Shown piece after piece: positions 36,399 to 43,986 of a stretch of DNA of 64,000 nucleotides (position 1 is the first letter of the stretch; the number at the start of each line of letters is the position of its first letter). The translations under genes were made by a program, and so were the position numbers. The notes under the pieces were generated by a model. That model was given only the letters and a program-made list of their open reading frames with translations, did no database searches and had not been told where the DNA came from. This DNA is from Bordetella genomosp. 5 (GTDB lineage: Bacteria; Pseudomonadota; Gammaproteobacteria; Burkholderiales; Burkholderiaceae_B), in NCBI RefSeq assembly GCF_002261475.1, contig NZ_NEVN01000011.1, positions 172,760-236,759 on the forward strand, given 5' to 3'.

Positions 36399-37660
36399 TG
36401 ATGACCTGGGACCTCGCCGCCAGCCTCGTGCTCGCCTACGTCTTCTACTACCCGTTCTGCATGGCATGGCTGTGGATCACGGGTGGCATCGCGCACTACT
36501 ACCAGTTCGAGCGCAAAGAACAGGGCGACATCGATCCGCTGTCGCTGCTGCCCTCGATCCCGATGGTCAGCATCCTCGTGCCATGCTTCAACGAGGAGGA
36601 CAACATCGACGAGGTGATCGAAGCGCTGATGGCGCTGAACTACCCCGATTACGAAGTGATCGCGGTCAACGACGGCAGCACCGACGGCACGGGCGACCGG
36701 CTGAGCGCGCTGGCCCTGCGGCATCCGCGCCTGCGCGTCGTGCATCAGAACCATAACCAGGGCAAGGCCGTGGCGCTCACCACCGCCTCGCTGCTCGCGC
36801 AGGGCGAGTACGTGCTCGGCATCGACGGCGACTCGCTGCTCGACAGCAATGCGATCCCCTGGCTGCTGCGGCACTTCCTGCGCGACGGCAAGGTTGCGGC
36901 CATTACCGGCAATCCGCGCATCCGCAGCCGCACCACGCTGCTGGGCCGCATGCAGGTGGGCGAGTTCTCGTCGATCATCGGCCTCATCAAGCGCACGCAG
37001 CAACTCTACGGCCGCCTCTTCACCGTGTCGGGCGTCATCGTGATGTTTCGCCGCCAAGCCCTGGTCGACGTGAACTTCTGGAGCGTGGAGATGCTCACCG
37101 AAGACATCGACATCAGCTGGAAACTGCAGCTGGCGGGCTGGCGCATCGGTTTCGAGCCGCAGGCGCTGAGCTGGATCCTCACGCCCGAAACGCTGCGCGG
37201 CCTGTGGCGCCAGCGCCTGCGCTGGGCCATGGGCGGCGTGCAGACGCTGTTCAAGTACACGCCGCAGGTCGCGCGCTGGCACATGCGCCGCATGTGGCCG
37301 ATCTACGCCGAGTACTGTCTGAGCGTGCTGTGGGCCTACCTGATGGCGCTGGTCCTGCTAGGCGGCCTCATCGGCACCGCGCTCGGCCTGCCCGGCGCGT
37401 GGCGCGTGGGCTTGCTGCCGCAGTGGCACGGCCTGCTGCTGGCGATCGCCTGCATGCTGCAGATCCTCACCAGCATGCTGGTCGATCGCAAATACGACCG
37501 CGGCCTGCTGCGCTACTACTTCTGGACGTTCTGGTATCCGGTTGGATTCTGGTTCATCAACATGGTCACGACCGTGACCTCCGTGCCCGCGGTGCTGATG
37601 CGCAGCCGCGGCAAACGCGCCGTCTGGGTCAGCCCGGACAGAGGAGAGAGAGATGCCTAA
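36395..37660 (+). CDS. pgaC: Poly-beta-1,6-N-acetylglucosamine synthase PgaC (BpsC)
   Basis: Inner-membrane processive glycosyltransferase (GT2) of 421 aa that polymerises UDP-GlcNAc. One N-terminal membrane segment precedes the catalytic domain with VPCFNEEDNIDEVIEALMAL, the DxD region GIDGDSLL, TEDIDISWKL with the catalytic Asp, and the product-binding RQRLRWAMGG (QxxRW). Three or more membrane segments follow. Its start overlaps the end of pgaB (ATGA). Activity in relatives needs PgaD and cyclic di-GMP. Confidence 0.97.
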   Translation: MMMTWDLAASLVLAYVFYYPFCMAWLWITGGIAHYYQFERKEQGDIDPLSLLPSIPMVSILVPCFNEEDNIDEVIEALMALNYPDYEVIAVNDGSTDGTGDRLSALALRHPRLRVVHQNHNQGKAVALTTASLLAQGEYVLGIDGDSLLDSNAIPWLLRHFLRDGKVAAITGNPRIRSRTTLLGRMQVGEFSSIIGLIKRTQQLYGRLFTVSGVIVMFRRQALVDVNFWSVEMLTEDIDISWKLQLAGWRIGFEPQALSWILTPETLRGLWRQRLRWAMGGVQTLFKYTPQVARWHMRRMWPIYAEYCLSVLWAYLMALVLLGGLIGTALGLPGAWRVGLLPQWHGLLLAIACMLQILTSMLVDRKYDRGLLRYYFWTFWYPVGFWFINMVTTVTSVPAVLMRSRGKRAVWVSPDRGERDA

Positions 37661-38144
37661 AGAGCCCATCATCGACAACACCGATCGTTCGCTGTCGACC
37701 TGGCTGCGGGTGTCCGGGCCGGCGGGCGCGGGCCGCTGGCTCTGGCTCACGATTCTGCGGCCGCTGCTGCTCGTGGCCGTCTGGGCCGGCTTCATGTTCT
37801 TCGTGTATTGGGATTTCTTCATGACCACGGCCGAGTCTGCCGAAGACCGCCGTTTCCTGCTGATCTGCGCCATCGGCGTCTGCATGCTCGCGGCCGTCAT
37901 GCTGATCACCGCGCGGCTGGTGCGCCATCGCGGCAACAAGGAAAACGACGAGGCCGACACACCCGCGAAGGCTCGGCCGGTGGGCGTGCAGGACGTGGCC
38001 GCCGTGGCACGCGTGCCGGTGCGTGAGATGTCGCTCTGGCAACGCGCGCGCAGCCTGGTGGCGATGCACGACGACGAAGGCCAGTTCCGCGCTGCCGTCG
38101 TCAAACCGCTGGGCGAACCCGTGCGCCGGCGCGAGCGGCGCTGA
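37653..38144 (+). CDS. pgaD: PGA synthesis accessory protein PgaD (BpsD)
   Basis: Small inner-membrane partner of the synthase, 163 aa. Two membrane segments are visible (ILRPLLLVAVWAGFMFFVYW about 30-50, FLLICAIGVCMLAAVMLITA about 66-86), followed by a basic cytoplasmic tail of about 75 residues, longer than in E. coli PgaD (137 aa in total). In E. coli, PgaC-PgaD together bind cyclic di-GMP. The start overlaps the end of pgaC by 8 bases. Last gene of the operon. Confidence 0.93.
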   Translation: MPKEPIIDNTDRSLSTWLRVSGPAGAGRWLWLTILRPLLLVAVWAGFMFFVYWDFFMTTAESAEDRRFLLICAIGVCMLAAVMLITARLVRHRGNKENDEADTPAKARPVGVQDVAAVARVPVREMSLWQRARSLVAMHDDEGQFRAAVVKPLGEPVRRRERR

Positions 38145-38221
38145 ACGCAGCGCGAGGCCGGGCCCACGCGCGGGTGGCCGGCGTCCGGGCTCAACCCGAC
38201 GCGGGGCCCCGCGTTCGGCCC

Positions 38222-38875
38222 TCAGCGGGCGTCGCGGCCGCTCCCGCTCGACTTTCTTTCGAGCACATACACCGAGGCCGGCGGCAGATTGAGCGGCACG
38301 AAATGACGCCGCCGCGCCTGCAGCCCGCAGGCGTCGAGCACGACCGGAGAAACCGGGCAGCGCCAGCCATACGTGAAGAGATGCAGCGAACCGTCTTCGG
38401 TCATCGCATCGAACGCCGTAGTCAGGATGCGGAAGGTATCCGCGTCGCTGAAATTCAGTAGCGGCAAACCGCAGATCGTCGTGGCGATGGGCTCGAGCGC
38501 GGCCAGCTCGGCGGCCAGCTCCTGCGCCGGCGTATCGAGCACCGTGGCCCGCGGAAATTGTTCGCGCAACGCGCCGCACATGCCGGCATCACGCTCGACC
38601 AGCACCAGCTCGCGCGGCCACACGCCGCGCCGCACGATCTCGCGGGTGAACACTCCCGTGCCGCAACCCAGCTCGAGCACCAGGCCCGCGCCGGGGCGCA
38701 CCGTATCGGTGATCGCGCGGGCCAATGCCGCGCTCGACGGCGCGATGGCGCCGATGGCCGAAGGATTTTCCAGCATCGCCGACAGAAACTGCCGACGCTC
38801 GTTGAACCACGGGAGGACATTGCGTAAGGCGGCGCTCGGGAAAGCATTGAGCCTTCCTGACAGCTTTGAAATCAT
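38222..38875 (-). CDS. PmtA-like class I SAM-dependent methyltransferase (phospholipid N-methyltransferase type)
   Basis: Product of 217 aa. Motif I is LELGCGTGVFTREIVRRG (about 67-84) and motif II ELVLVERDAGMCGALREQFP. The N-terminal amphipathic stretch NERRQFLSAMLENPSAIGAIAPSS is the membrane-association helix typical of PmtA and relatives, which methylate phosphatidylethanolamine. The later phrase ICGLPLLNFSD corresponds to the catalytic loop of that group. It stands alone. A PmrA/QseB-type direct repeat lies 133 bases upstream. True lipid substrate not proved by sequence. Confidence 0.82.
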   Translation of the reverse strand: MISKLSGRLNAFPSAALRNVLPWFNERRQFLSAMLENPSAIGAIAPSSAALARAITDTVRPGAGLVLELGCGTGVFTREIVRRGVWPRELVLVERDAGMCGALREQFPRATVLDTPAQELAAELAALEPIATTICGLPLLNFSDADTFRILTTAFDAMTEDGSLHLFTYGWRCPVSPVVLDACGLQARRRHFVPLNLPPASVYVLERKSSGSGRDAR

Positions 38876-39007
38876 GCACTTCCTTTGATGCCTGGATCCC
38901 GCCCGTGGCCGGGGATCCGCTTGTGAATGACACCCGCGGCGTCACGAGGCAAGACGCCTCGCTCGCGCTGCCAGCGCCTCGTTTGAGGGCGAGCATGCAG
39001 GCAAATT

Positions 39008-39024
39008 CTTAAGCGATTCTGAAG
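39008..39024 (-). promoter_or_regulatory. PmrA/QseB-type response-regulator box upstream of the PmtA-like gene
   Basis: On the minus strand the bases read CTTCAG-AATCG-CTTAAG: two hexamers with 11-bp period, matching the (C/T)TTAA(G/T)-N5-(C/T)TTAA(G/T) consensus of PmrA/BasR/QseB regulators at all but one position. These regulators control membrane-lipid genes in relatives, which fits the downstream gene. Function is inferred. Confidence 0.45.
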
Positions 39025-39190
39025 ACGCGCGCGGCCGGGCCGCGACGCCGAAAATAACCGACGATTTCGCTTCAGCGACACCCTAGCATGGGCGTCCCGC
39101 GCGATGGCCGATCGAGATGCCTCGTAACACTTCGCTGATTACGGACAAGATTCCCCACCCCGTTCACCCTTGCGCTCGGGAGCCCACACG

Positions 39191-39220
39191 TTGACGCATG
39201 TAAAACGATCGTTTTACACT
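39191..39220 (+). promoter_or_regulatory. TetR promoter with perfect 20-bp operator palindrome
   Basis: TGTAAAACGATCGTTTTACA (39199-39218) is a perfect palindrome, eight bases before the ATG at 39227. It overlaps the -10 region of a promoter with TTGACG at 39191-39196 and TACACT at 39215-39220 (18-bp spacing). A bound repressor would block this promoter directly. Transcription would start near 39227, so the mRNA may be leaderless. Confidence 0.75.
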
Positions 39221-39226
39221 GACCGC

Positions 39227-39754
39227 ATGGATACGCACACCAAGCTCATGCAGGCCGCCGAAGCGCTCTTCCATCGCAAGGGTTTCGGCCAGACCGGCAT
39301 GGACGACCTCGCGCAGGCCGCCGAGATGTCGAGCCGCACGCTGTACAAGCATGCCGGCAGCAAGACCGCGCTCATCGCGAGCGTGCTCGCCGGCCGCGAC
39401 CAACGTTTCATGGCGCTGCTGCGCGTGAACACCGTGTCTGAAGTCTTCGACACACTCGACCAATGGATCCGCGACGAAGGCGCGCATGGCTGCCTGTTCC
39501 TGCGCGCGCATGGCGAAACGGGCGGCGCCACGCCGGAGATCGAAGCCGCCGTCCTGGCCCACAAAAACGCGGTCGCCGATCGCATTCGCGCCATCGTCCA
39601 GCACGAGCTGGGTGGCCGTGGCCACAAATCGCTCGCCGAACAGATCGTCGTCCTGTTCGAAGGGGCCACCGCCACCGCGATCTATCGCGGCCCGCAGGCC
39701 ATCACCGCCGCCCGCCGCGCCGCCGCGGTGCTGATGGCGCACGCCGATCGATGA
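39227..39754 (+). CDS. TetR-family repressor, autoregulated, coupled to an MFS exporter
   Basis: Repressor of 175 aa from ATG 39227. The helix-turn-helix reads GMDDLAQAAEMSSRTLYKHA (about 24-43), followed by an all-helical ligand domain. The frame is open upstream to 39170 but that part would translate the operator. No ribosome-binding site precedes the ATG, which fits a leaderless message. The MFS gene starts inside its stop codon (ATGA), so regulator and exporter form an operon that the regulator represses through the palindrome. Confidence 0.9.
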   Translation: MDTHTKLMQAAEALFHRKGFGQTGMDDLAQAAEMSSRTLYKHAGSKTALIASVLAGRDQRFMALLRVNTVSEVFDTLDQWIRDEGAHGCLFLRAHGETGGATPEIEAAVLAHKNAVADRIRAIVQHELGGRGHKSLAEQIVVLFEGATATAIYRGPQAITAARRAAAVLMAHADR

Positions 39755-40893
39755 GCGCCGACGCGCGCCTCGCCGCCGCCGGATTCGGCCTCATCGCCGT
39801 CTGCTACGGCTTCGCGCGCTTCGCATTCGGCCTGTTCCTGCCGCAGATCGATGCCGAGCTGTCGCTGCCGCCCATGCTGGCGGGGCTCATCTCCGGCGGC
39901 TCGTTTCTCGGCTACTGCCTTGCCATCGTGATGTCCGCCTGGCTTACCGAACGCGTGGGCGCGCGCACCGCGGCGCTCGCCGCGGCCCTGATCGCCGCGA
40001 TCGGCATGACGGGCATCGCGCTCGCGCCATCGGCCCTGCTGCTGGCCGTGGCGGTGCTGCTGGCAGGCGTGAGCACCGGGCTCGTGTCCCCGCCCCTGGC
40101 CGCCGCCGTCAGTGCCGTGGTCGAGGCGCGCAGACAGGACGCGACCAACACCATCATCAACGCCGGCACCAGCGCGGGCGTCGCACTCGCCGGCGTGATC
40201 GCGCTGATGCTCGGGCTGCCATGGCGCTGGGTGTACGGCCTGTTCGCGCTCACCGCCGTGCTGATGGCCGTCGCCATCGCGCGCAGCGTGCCGCCCGCGT
40301 CCCCGTCGCACACCACCGCGCGGGGCGGCCTGCCCAAGCTGAACCGCTCCCTCAAGCGCCTCGTGGCCGCCTCGCTACTCACCGGCGCCGCCAGCACCGC
40401 CGTCTGGTCCTTCGGCAGCCAGCTCGCGATGTTGCGGCTGGGATGGGACGAAGCCAGCGCCGGCTGGCTCTGGATCGCCATCGGCATCGCGGGCGTCGCG
40501 GGCGCGAGCGCCGGCCTGCTGATGCGACGCTTCGGCATCCGCCTCGTTCATGTCGCGTTTCTCGCGGCCCTGGCCGTGGGCACGCTGCTCGTCGGCAAGG
40601 CTGGCACCAGCGCCGCCCTCGCGCTGGCTGGAGGTGCCCTCTTCGGCCTGGCCTACATCACCCTCACCGGCGTCTATCTCGTGTGGGGCGTCACCGCGCT
40701 GCCCGACCGCCCCGCCACCGGCCTCACCATCAGCTTCCTCTTTCTCGCCATCGGCCAGACCCTGGGCGCCCCGCTCTTCGCCGCCGTGATGAACCATGTC
40801 TCTCCCGACGCGGCGGTCATCGGCTTCGCGGCGCTGGCACTGAGCGCGGGGCTGGTGCGCACGGCCGCGCACGAAACGCCCGCCGGCCTATAA
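39751..40893 (+). CDS. MFS transporter, YbfB/YjiJ-like
   Basis: Twelve-segment major-facilitator protein of 380 aa from ATG 39751. It opens with AGFGLIAVCYGFARFAFGLF, as in YbfB/YjiJ proteins. The motif A-like loop is AWLTERVGARTAALAAAL, and repeated GxxxG-rich helices fill the rest. It overlaps the TetR stop by 4 bases. Likely an exporter of the regulator's inducer; substrate unknown. Confidence 0.87.
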   Translation: MSADARLAAAGFGLIAVCYGFARFAFGLFLPQIDAELSLPPMLAGLISGGSFLGYCLAIVMSAWLTERVGARTAALAAALIAAIGMTGIALAPSALLLAVAVLLAGVSTGLVSPPLAAAVSAVVEARRQDATNTIINAGTSAGVALAGVIALMLGLPWRWVYGLFALTAVLMAVAIARSVPPASPSHTTARGGLPKLNRSLKRLVAASLLTGAASTAVWSFGSQLAMLRLGWDEASAGWLWIAIGIAGVAGASAGLLMRRFGIRLVHVAFLAALAVGTLLVGKAGTSAALALAGGALFGLAYITLTGVYLVWGVTALPDRPATGLTISFLFLAIGQTLGAPLFAAVMNHVSPDAAVIGFAALALSAGLVRTAAHETPAGL

Positions 40894-40894
40894 T
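40889..40894 (+). promoter_or_regulatory. Consensus -10 (TATAAT) before the GNAT-Rnk gene
   Basis: A perfect TATAAT straddles the stop codon of the MFS gene, about 70 bases before the next start. The -35 region is weak (cgcgca at the matching distance). It implies that the GNAT-Rnk gene has its own promoter. Confidence 0.5.
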
Positions 40895-40961
40895 GCGGGC
40901 TCTTCAGAAAGAACCGTCACGGCCACGGCCATGAAGGGCTTTCATACTTGCAACTCACCTT

Positions 40962-41879
40962 GTGAAGATGACCAAGCCTTTTATTGCGCTGTGCCCGGAG
41001 ATCACTCGGGCCAACGCGCTCGACTTGATTGAATGGTTGGACGACGAGAGCGTCACACGCTATCTGAGCGATTCGCGGCATGTCTCGCGATTCATCGAAC
41101 AGCTCGTCGGCCGCGTTCAACTGCCCACGCTCACCCACCTGTTCAATCAGGGCGGCCGGTTTTTCATGGCGTACGACCGCCATGACGTGCCCGTCGGCTT
41201 CGTGCGGCTCGTCCAGACCGGCACCGACTGCGAAATCGTGCTGGTCATCGGCAACCGCGACAACTGGGGCCGCAGGCTCGGCGCCAGCGCAATCGGCGAA
41301 GGCATGAAACTCGCCTTCCTCGAGATGCGCGCCGACAAACTGATCGCCAAGATCCACGTCGACAACACGCGCTCGGTCAACGCCTTTCTGCGCAGCGGCT
41401 TCCTGCTCGACAGCGAAACCGCCACGCTGAAGTCCTTCTCCATGACCTCGGACCGCTACCGCCAGCACCTGCGCGACAACGCCATCGGCACCGCATCCGA
41501 CATTTACGTCACCGAGATCGACAAGACCCGCCTGCAAGACCTGATCGCCCTCGAGACCGCGCCGGACATTTTCGAGCTGGAGCACGAAATCGAGCGCGCC
41601 ATCGTCGTCGCCCCGGCGCAAGTCGCGCCCGACGTCGTCACCATGAACTCGCGCGCCGTCCTGCACCTGAACGACGAGAAGATGGAAGTGGACCTGGTCT
41701 ATCCCCAGGACGCCGACGACGGCGCTCGCAAGCTTTCCGTGAGCTCCGGCATCGGCACCGCCATCCTCGGCTACAAGGCCGGCGACGCGATCGACTGGCG
41801 CGTATCGAACCGCACGCACCGCATTCACATCGAAAAGGTGCTGTACCAGCCGGAAGCGGCCGGGGATTTTCATTTGTAG
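40962..41879 (+). CDS. Fusion protein: GNAT acetyltransferase plus Rnk-type (GreA/GreB C-terminal fold) domain
   Basis: Product of 305 aa (GTG 40962; ATG 40968 also possible). Residues about 1-165 are a GNAT domain with the acetyl-CoA loop VIGNRDNWGRRLGASAIGEG and IHVDNTRSVNAFLRSGFLLD. Residues about 178-305 match Rnk, the nucleoside-diphosphate-kinase regulator: SDIYVTEIDKTRLQDLI, VAPDVVTMNSRAVL, DLVYPQD and the ending LYQPEAAGDFHL. Rnk binds RNA polymerase near the secondary channel and antagonises Gre factors. Fusion to an acetyltransferase suggests acetylation of a transcription component, or recruitment of the enzyme to polymerase; this is inference. The same combination is, as far as I recall, annotated in related Alcaligenaceae. 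Confidence 0.88.
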   Translation: MKMTKPFIALCPEITRANALDLIEWLDDESVTRYLSDSRHVSRFIEQLVGRVQLPTLTHLFNQGGRFFMAYDRHDVPVGFVRLVQTGTDCEIVLVIGNRDNWGRRLGASAIGEGMKLAFLEMRADKLIAKIHVDNTRSVNAFLRSGFLLDSETATLKSFSMTSDRYRQHLRDNAIGTASDIYVTEIDKTRLQDLIALETAPDIFELEHEIERAIVVAPAQVAPDVVTMNSRAVLHLNDEKMEVDLVYPQDADDGARKLSVSSGIGTAILGYKAGDAIDWRVSNRTHRIHIEKVLYQPEAAGDFHL

Positions 41880-42027
41880 GAGTGGGCGGTCGAGAGGGGG
41901 CCCCCGACCGGGACGCGCCGGTGTGGACGGCAACAAACGGGCGCGCGAATCCTGGACACGCGTTGCGGTCGACATGCAACGCTCCCGACTGGGGTTCGAA
42001 CGGACGCGAGCCCGTCAGACCGGTGCC

Positions 42028-42786
42028 TTACACGGGGATCGGATTGGCCGCGATTTCCGCGTTGAAGCCATCGACGAACGCGTGTTCGTTAATGCCGGGG
42101 TTGTCACGCAAGGCGCGGATTCCCTCGACAAATACCTCCGGCGCATCGGTTGCCAGCCCCTTCATCGTTTCGGCGATGAAGGCGTCCAGCGGCATGGCAC
42201 GAGGGTCGCCACTCTTCTTGATCAGGTCGGTGTCCACCCACGGAGGCGCGATTTCCTGGACCGATACGCGGGTGCCCTTGAGCATGAAACGCTGCGACAA
42301 GGCATACGAGTGCAATGCTGCCTTCGAGGCCGAGTAGACCGCATTGGTGGCGATCGGCACGTAGGCCAGAACCGAGGTGTTGTGGATGATCGTCGCGCGC
42401 GGCTGCGCCTTCAGGTGATCGATCAGCGCAGACGTCAGGCGGATCGGGCCCAGCAGGTTCGTAGCGAGAATCTGGCGGGACACGGCATCGTCCATCGCCC
42501 CCGAAGGATCGTCGAACGGCATGATGCCGGCGTTGTTGATCAGCACGTTCAACGTCGGGTAGTCGCGAATCAGTTGCGCGGCGACCCGGTCGATGTCGTC
42601 CGCATCCGAGATGTCCAGGGCGACGCCCTCGATCCCCGGATGGGCCGCGGCGACTTCATCCAGCAGGGCCTGGCGGCGTCCGGCAATGATGACCTTGTTA
42701 CCCAGGGAATGAAACTGCTCCGCGAGCGCGCGGCCGATGCCCGAAGTGCCGCCAGTGATAAAGATCGTGTTGCCCGTCATCTGCAT
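42028..42786 (-). CDS. Short-chain dehydrogenase/reductase (DltE-like)
   Basis: NAD(P)-dependent oxidoreductase of 252 aa. The cofactor motif is TGGTSGIGRALAEQF (about 11-25), with NNAGI, the catalytic Ser in NTSVLAY and YSASK (Tyr and Lys). The arginine pair AGRR favours NADP. AAGGA precedes the ATG at 42786. The GlxA-type regulator gene lies upstream on the same strand, 129 bases away, so the regulator may control it. Substrate unknown. Confidence 0.9.
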   Translation of the reverse strand: MQMTGNTIFITGGTSGIGRALAEQFHSLGNKVIIAGRRQALLDEVAAAHPGIEGVALDISDADDIDRVAAQLIRDYPTLNVLINNAGIMPFDDPSGAMDDAVSRQILATNLLGPIRLTSALIDHLKAQPRATIIHNTSVLAYVPIATNAVYSASKAALHSYALSQRFMLKGTRVSVQEIAPPWVDTDLIKKSGDPRAMPLDAFIAETMKGLATDAPEVFVEGIRALRDNPGINEHAFVDGFNAEIAANPIPV

Positions 42787-42915
42787 GATTTGTCCTTGTG
42801 GTGCGCCGGGATGGCGCCTTCGATGGACGTACTATGCGCTGCCACGGCCAAGTCTCAAATGTCATAGATCCGGCAAAAACGGACACGAGGAGGACACTCG
42901 GCTCACCGCCGTCGT

Positions 42916-43869
42916 TCAGGCGGGCTCGGTGTGCTGCGTCGCCATCAACCCCCGTTTCACGCTGGCCGGAGGCTGCCCGAGATTGCGCAGGAAGGCGCGC
43001 CGCATCCGATCACGATCGGCGAAACCCGTGTCACGCGCCACGATTTCCAAGGGGTGACGGCCGTCTTCCAGCATGACGCGCGCGGCTTCCAGCCGCAGCA
43101 TCTCCACGGCCTTCGCGGGCGACCGCCCGGTCTCTTCGCGGAAGACCCGGCTGAACTGACGCGGTGACAGGCTGGCCGCCTCGGCAAGCTCTTCGACCGA
43201 CAGGGAATTGCGCAGGTTTTCACGCGCGTAAGCGAGCGCGCGTTTGACCCGGTCGGAGCGCGGCTCCAGTGCCAGCATCGCCGAGAATTGCGACTGGCCG
43301 CCATGACGCCGATGGTAGACCACCAGCTTGCGCGCCAGTGCTCGCGAAAGCGTGGAGCCATGGTCCTCTTCGATCAGCGCCAGCGTCAGGTCGATCGCCG
43401 ACGACATTCCCGCCGACGTCCAGACATTGCCGTCCCGGATGAATATGCGGTCCTCCTCGACCCGGACCTTCGGAAAGCGCGCCTGAAGCGTGCGTGCGTG
43501 CGCCCAGTGCGTGGTGGCGGCGCGCCCGTCGAGCAGACCCGCCTGCGCCAGCACGAAGGCGCCCGTGCACACCCCAGCCACGCGACGCGCGTGCTTGCCC
43601 GCGCGGACGAGATACGCGCGCAGCCCCGGCGAAATATCTTGGGGCGCCAGCTGACCGGCGACCATCAGCGTGTCGGGCATGACCCCGAGCGGTGTCGTCT
43701 CGATCCCCGCATTCATCGACGACCTGATCGTGCCGCCCTTCTCGGACAACACCGTCAGCCGATAGCCCTTATCGCCCAGCTCGGCGTTGGCCAGTTCAAA
43801 AGCGGAGAGCGCCGCCAGACCCATCAGCTGGAAGCCATCCTCCAGGATCAAACCCACGTGCCGCATCAT
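42916..43869 (-). CDS. GlxA-family AraC-type transcriptional regulator with DJ-1/PfpI domain
   Basis: Regulator of 317 aa. Residues 1-170 form a DJ-1/PfpI (class I glutamine amidotransferase-like) domain with the conserved elbow cysteine C101 in AGVCTGAFVLAQAGLLDG. Residues about 210-310 hold the two helix-turn-helix motifs of AraC proteins (SLSVEELAEAASLSPRQFSR, HPLEIVARDTGFADRDRMRR). GlxA-like members act as activators for amine, carnitine or arginine catabolism. Here the only neighbour in line is the SDR gene. Confidence 0.92.
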   Translation of the reverse strand: MMRHVGLILEDGFQLMGLAALSAFELANAELGDKGYRLTVLSEKGGTIRSSMNAGIETTPLGVMPDTLMVAGQLAPQDISPGLRAYLVRAGKHARRVAGVCTGAFVLAQAGLLDGRAATTHWAHARTLQARFPKVRVEEDRIFIRDGNVWTSAGMSSAIDLTLALIEEDHGSTLSRALARKLVVYHRRHGGQSQFSAMLALEPRSDRVKRALAYARENLRNSLSVEELAEAASLSPRQFSRVFREETGRSPAKAVEMLRLEAARVMLEDGRHPLEIVARDTGFADRDRMRRAFLRNLGQPPASVKRGLMATQHTEPA

Positions 43870-43986
43870 GCGTCCTTTTCAAGCAAGTGAAGATCAGCTT
43901 AATCCGGCACGTGGAACGGCATCCACGTTGTTTACCGAAACCTTCGCGCGCTGTTGCGCCATGTCGACGCCGGACGCCGCCCTTCG

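Larger units (their letters stand above)
38876..39226. other. 351-bp divergent intergenic region with two regulatory sites
   Basis: No gene is supported. It holds a PmrA/QseB-type repeat (39008-39024) facing the PmtA-like gene and the promoter/operator of the TetR-MFS pair at its right end. The middle is GC-rich with several short inverted repeats and no T-run. Confidence 0.6.

Noticed and set aside
31746..36467. A 1573-codon open frame on the minus strand across pgaA-pgaB
   Set aside because: Antisense to two clearly recognised genes. Its Arg/His/Gly-rich translation has no domain pattern. Such frames are by-products of high GC at third positions.
38195..38215. GC palindrome after pgaD as terminator
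   Set aside because: No T-run and weakly placed; not enough to call.
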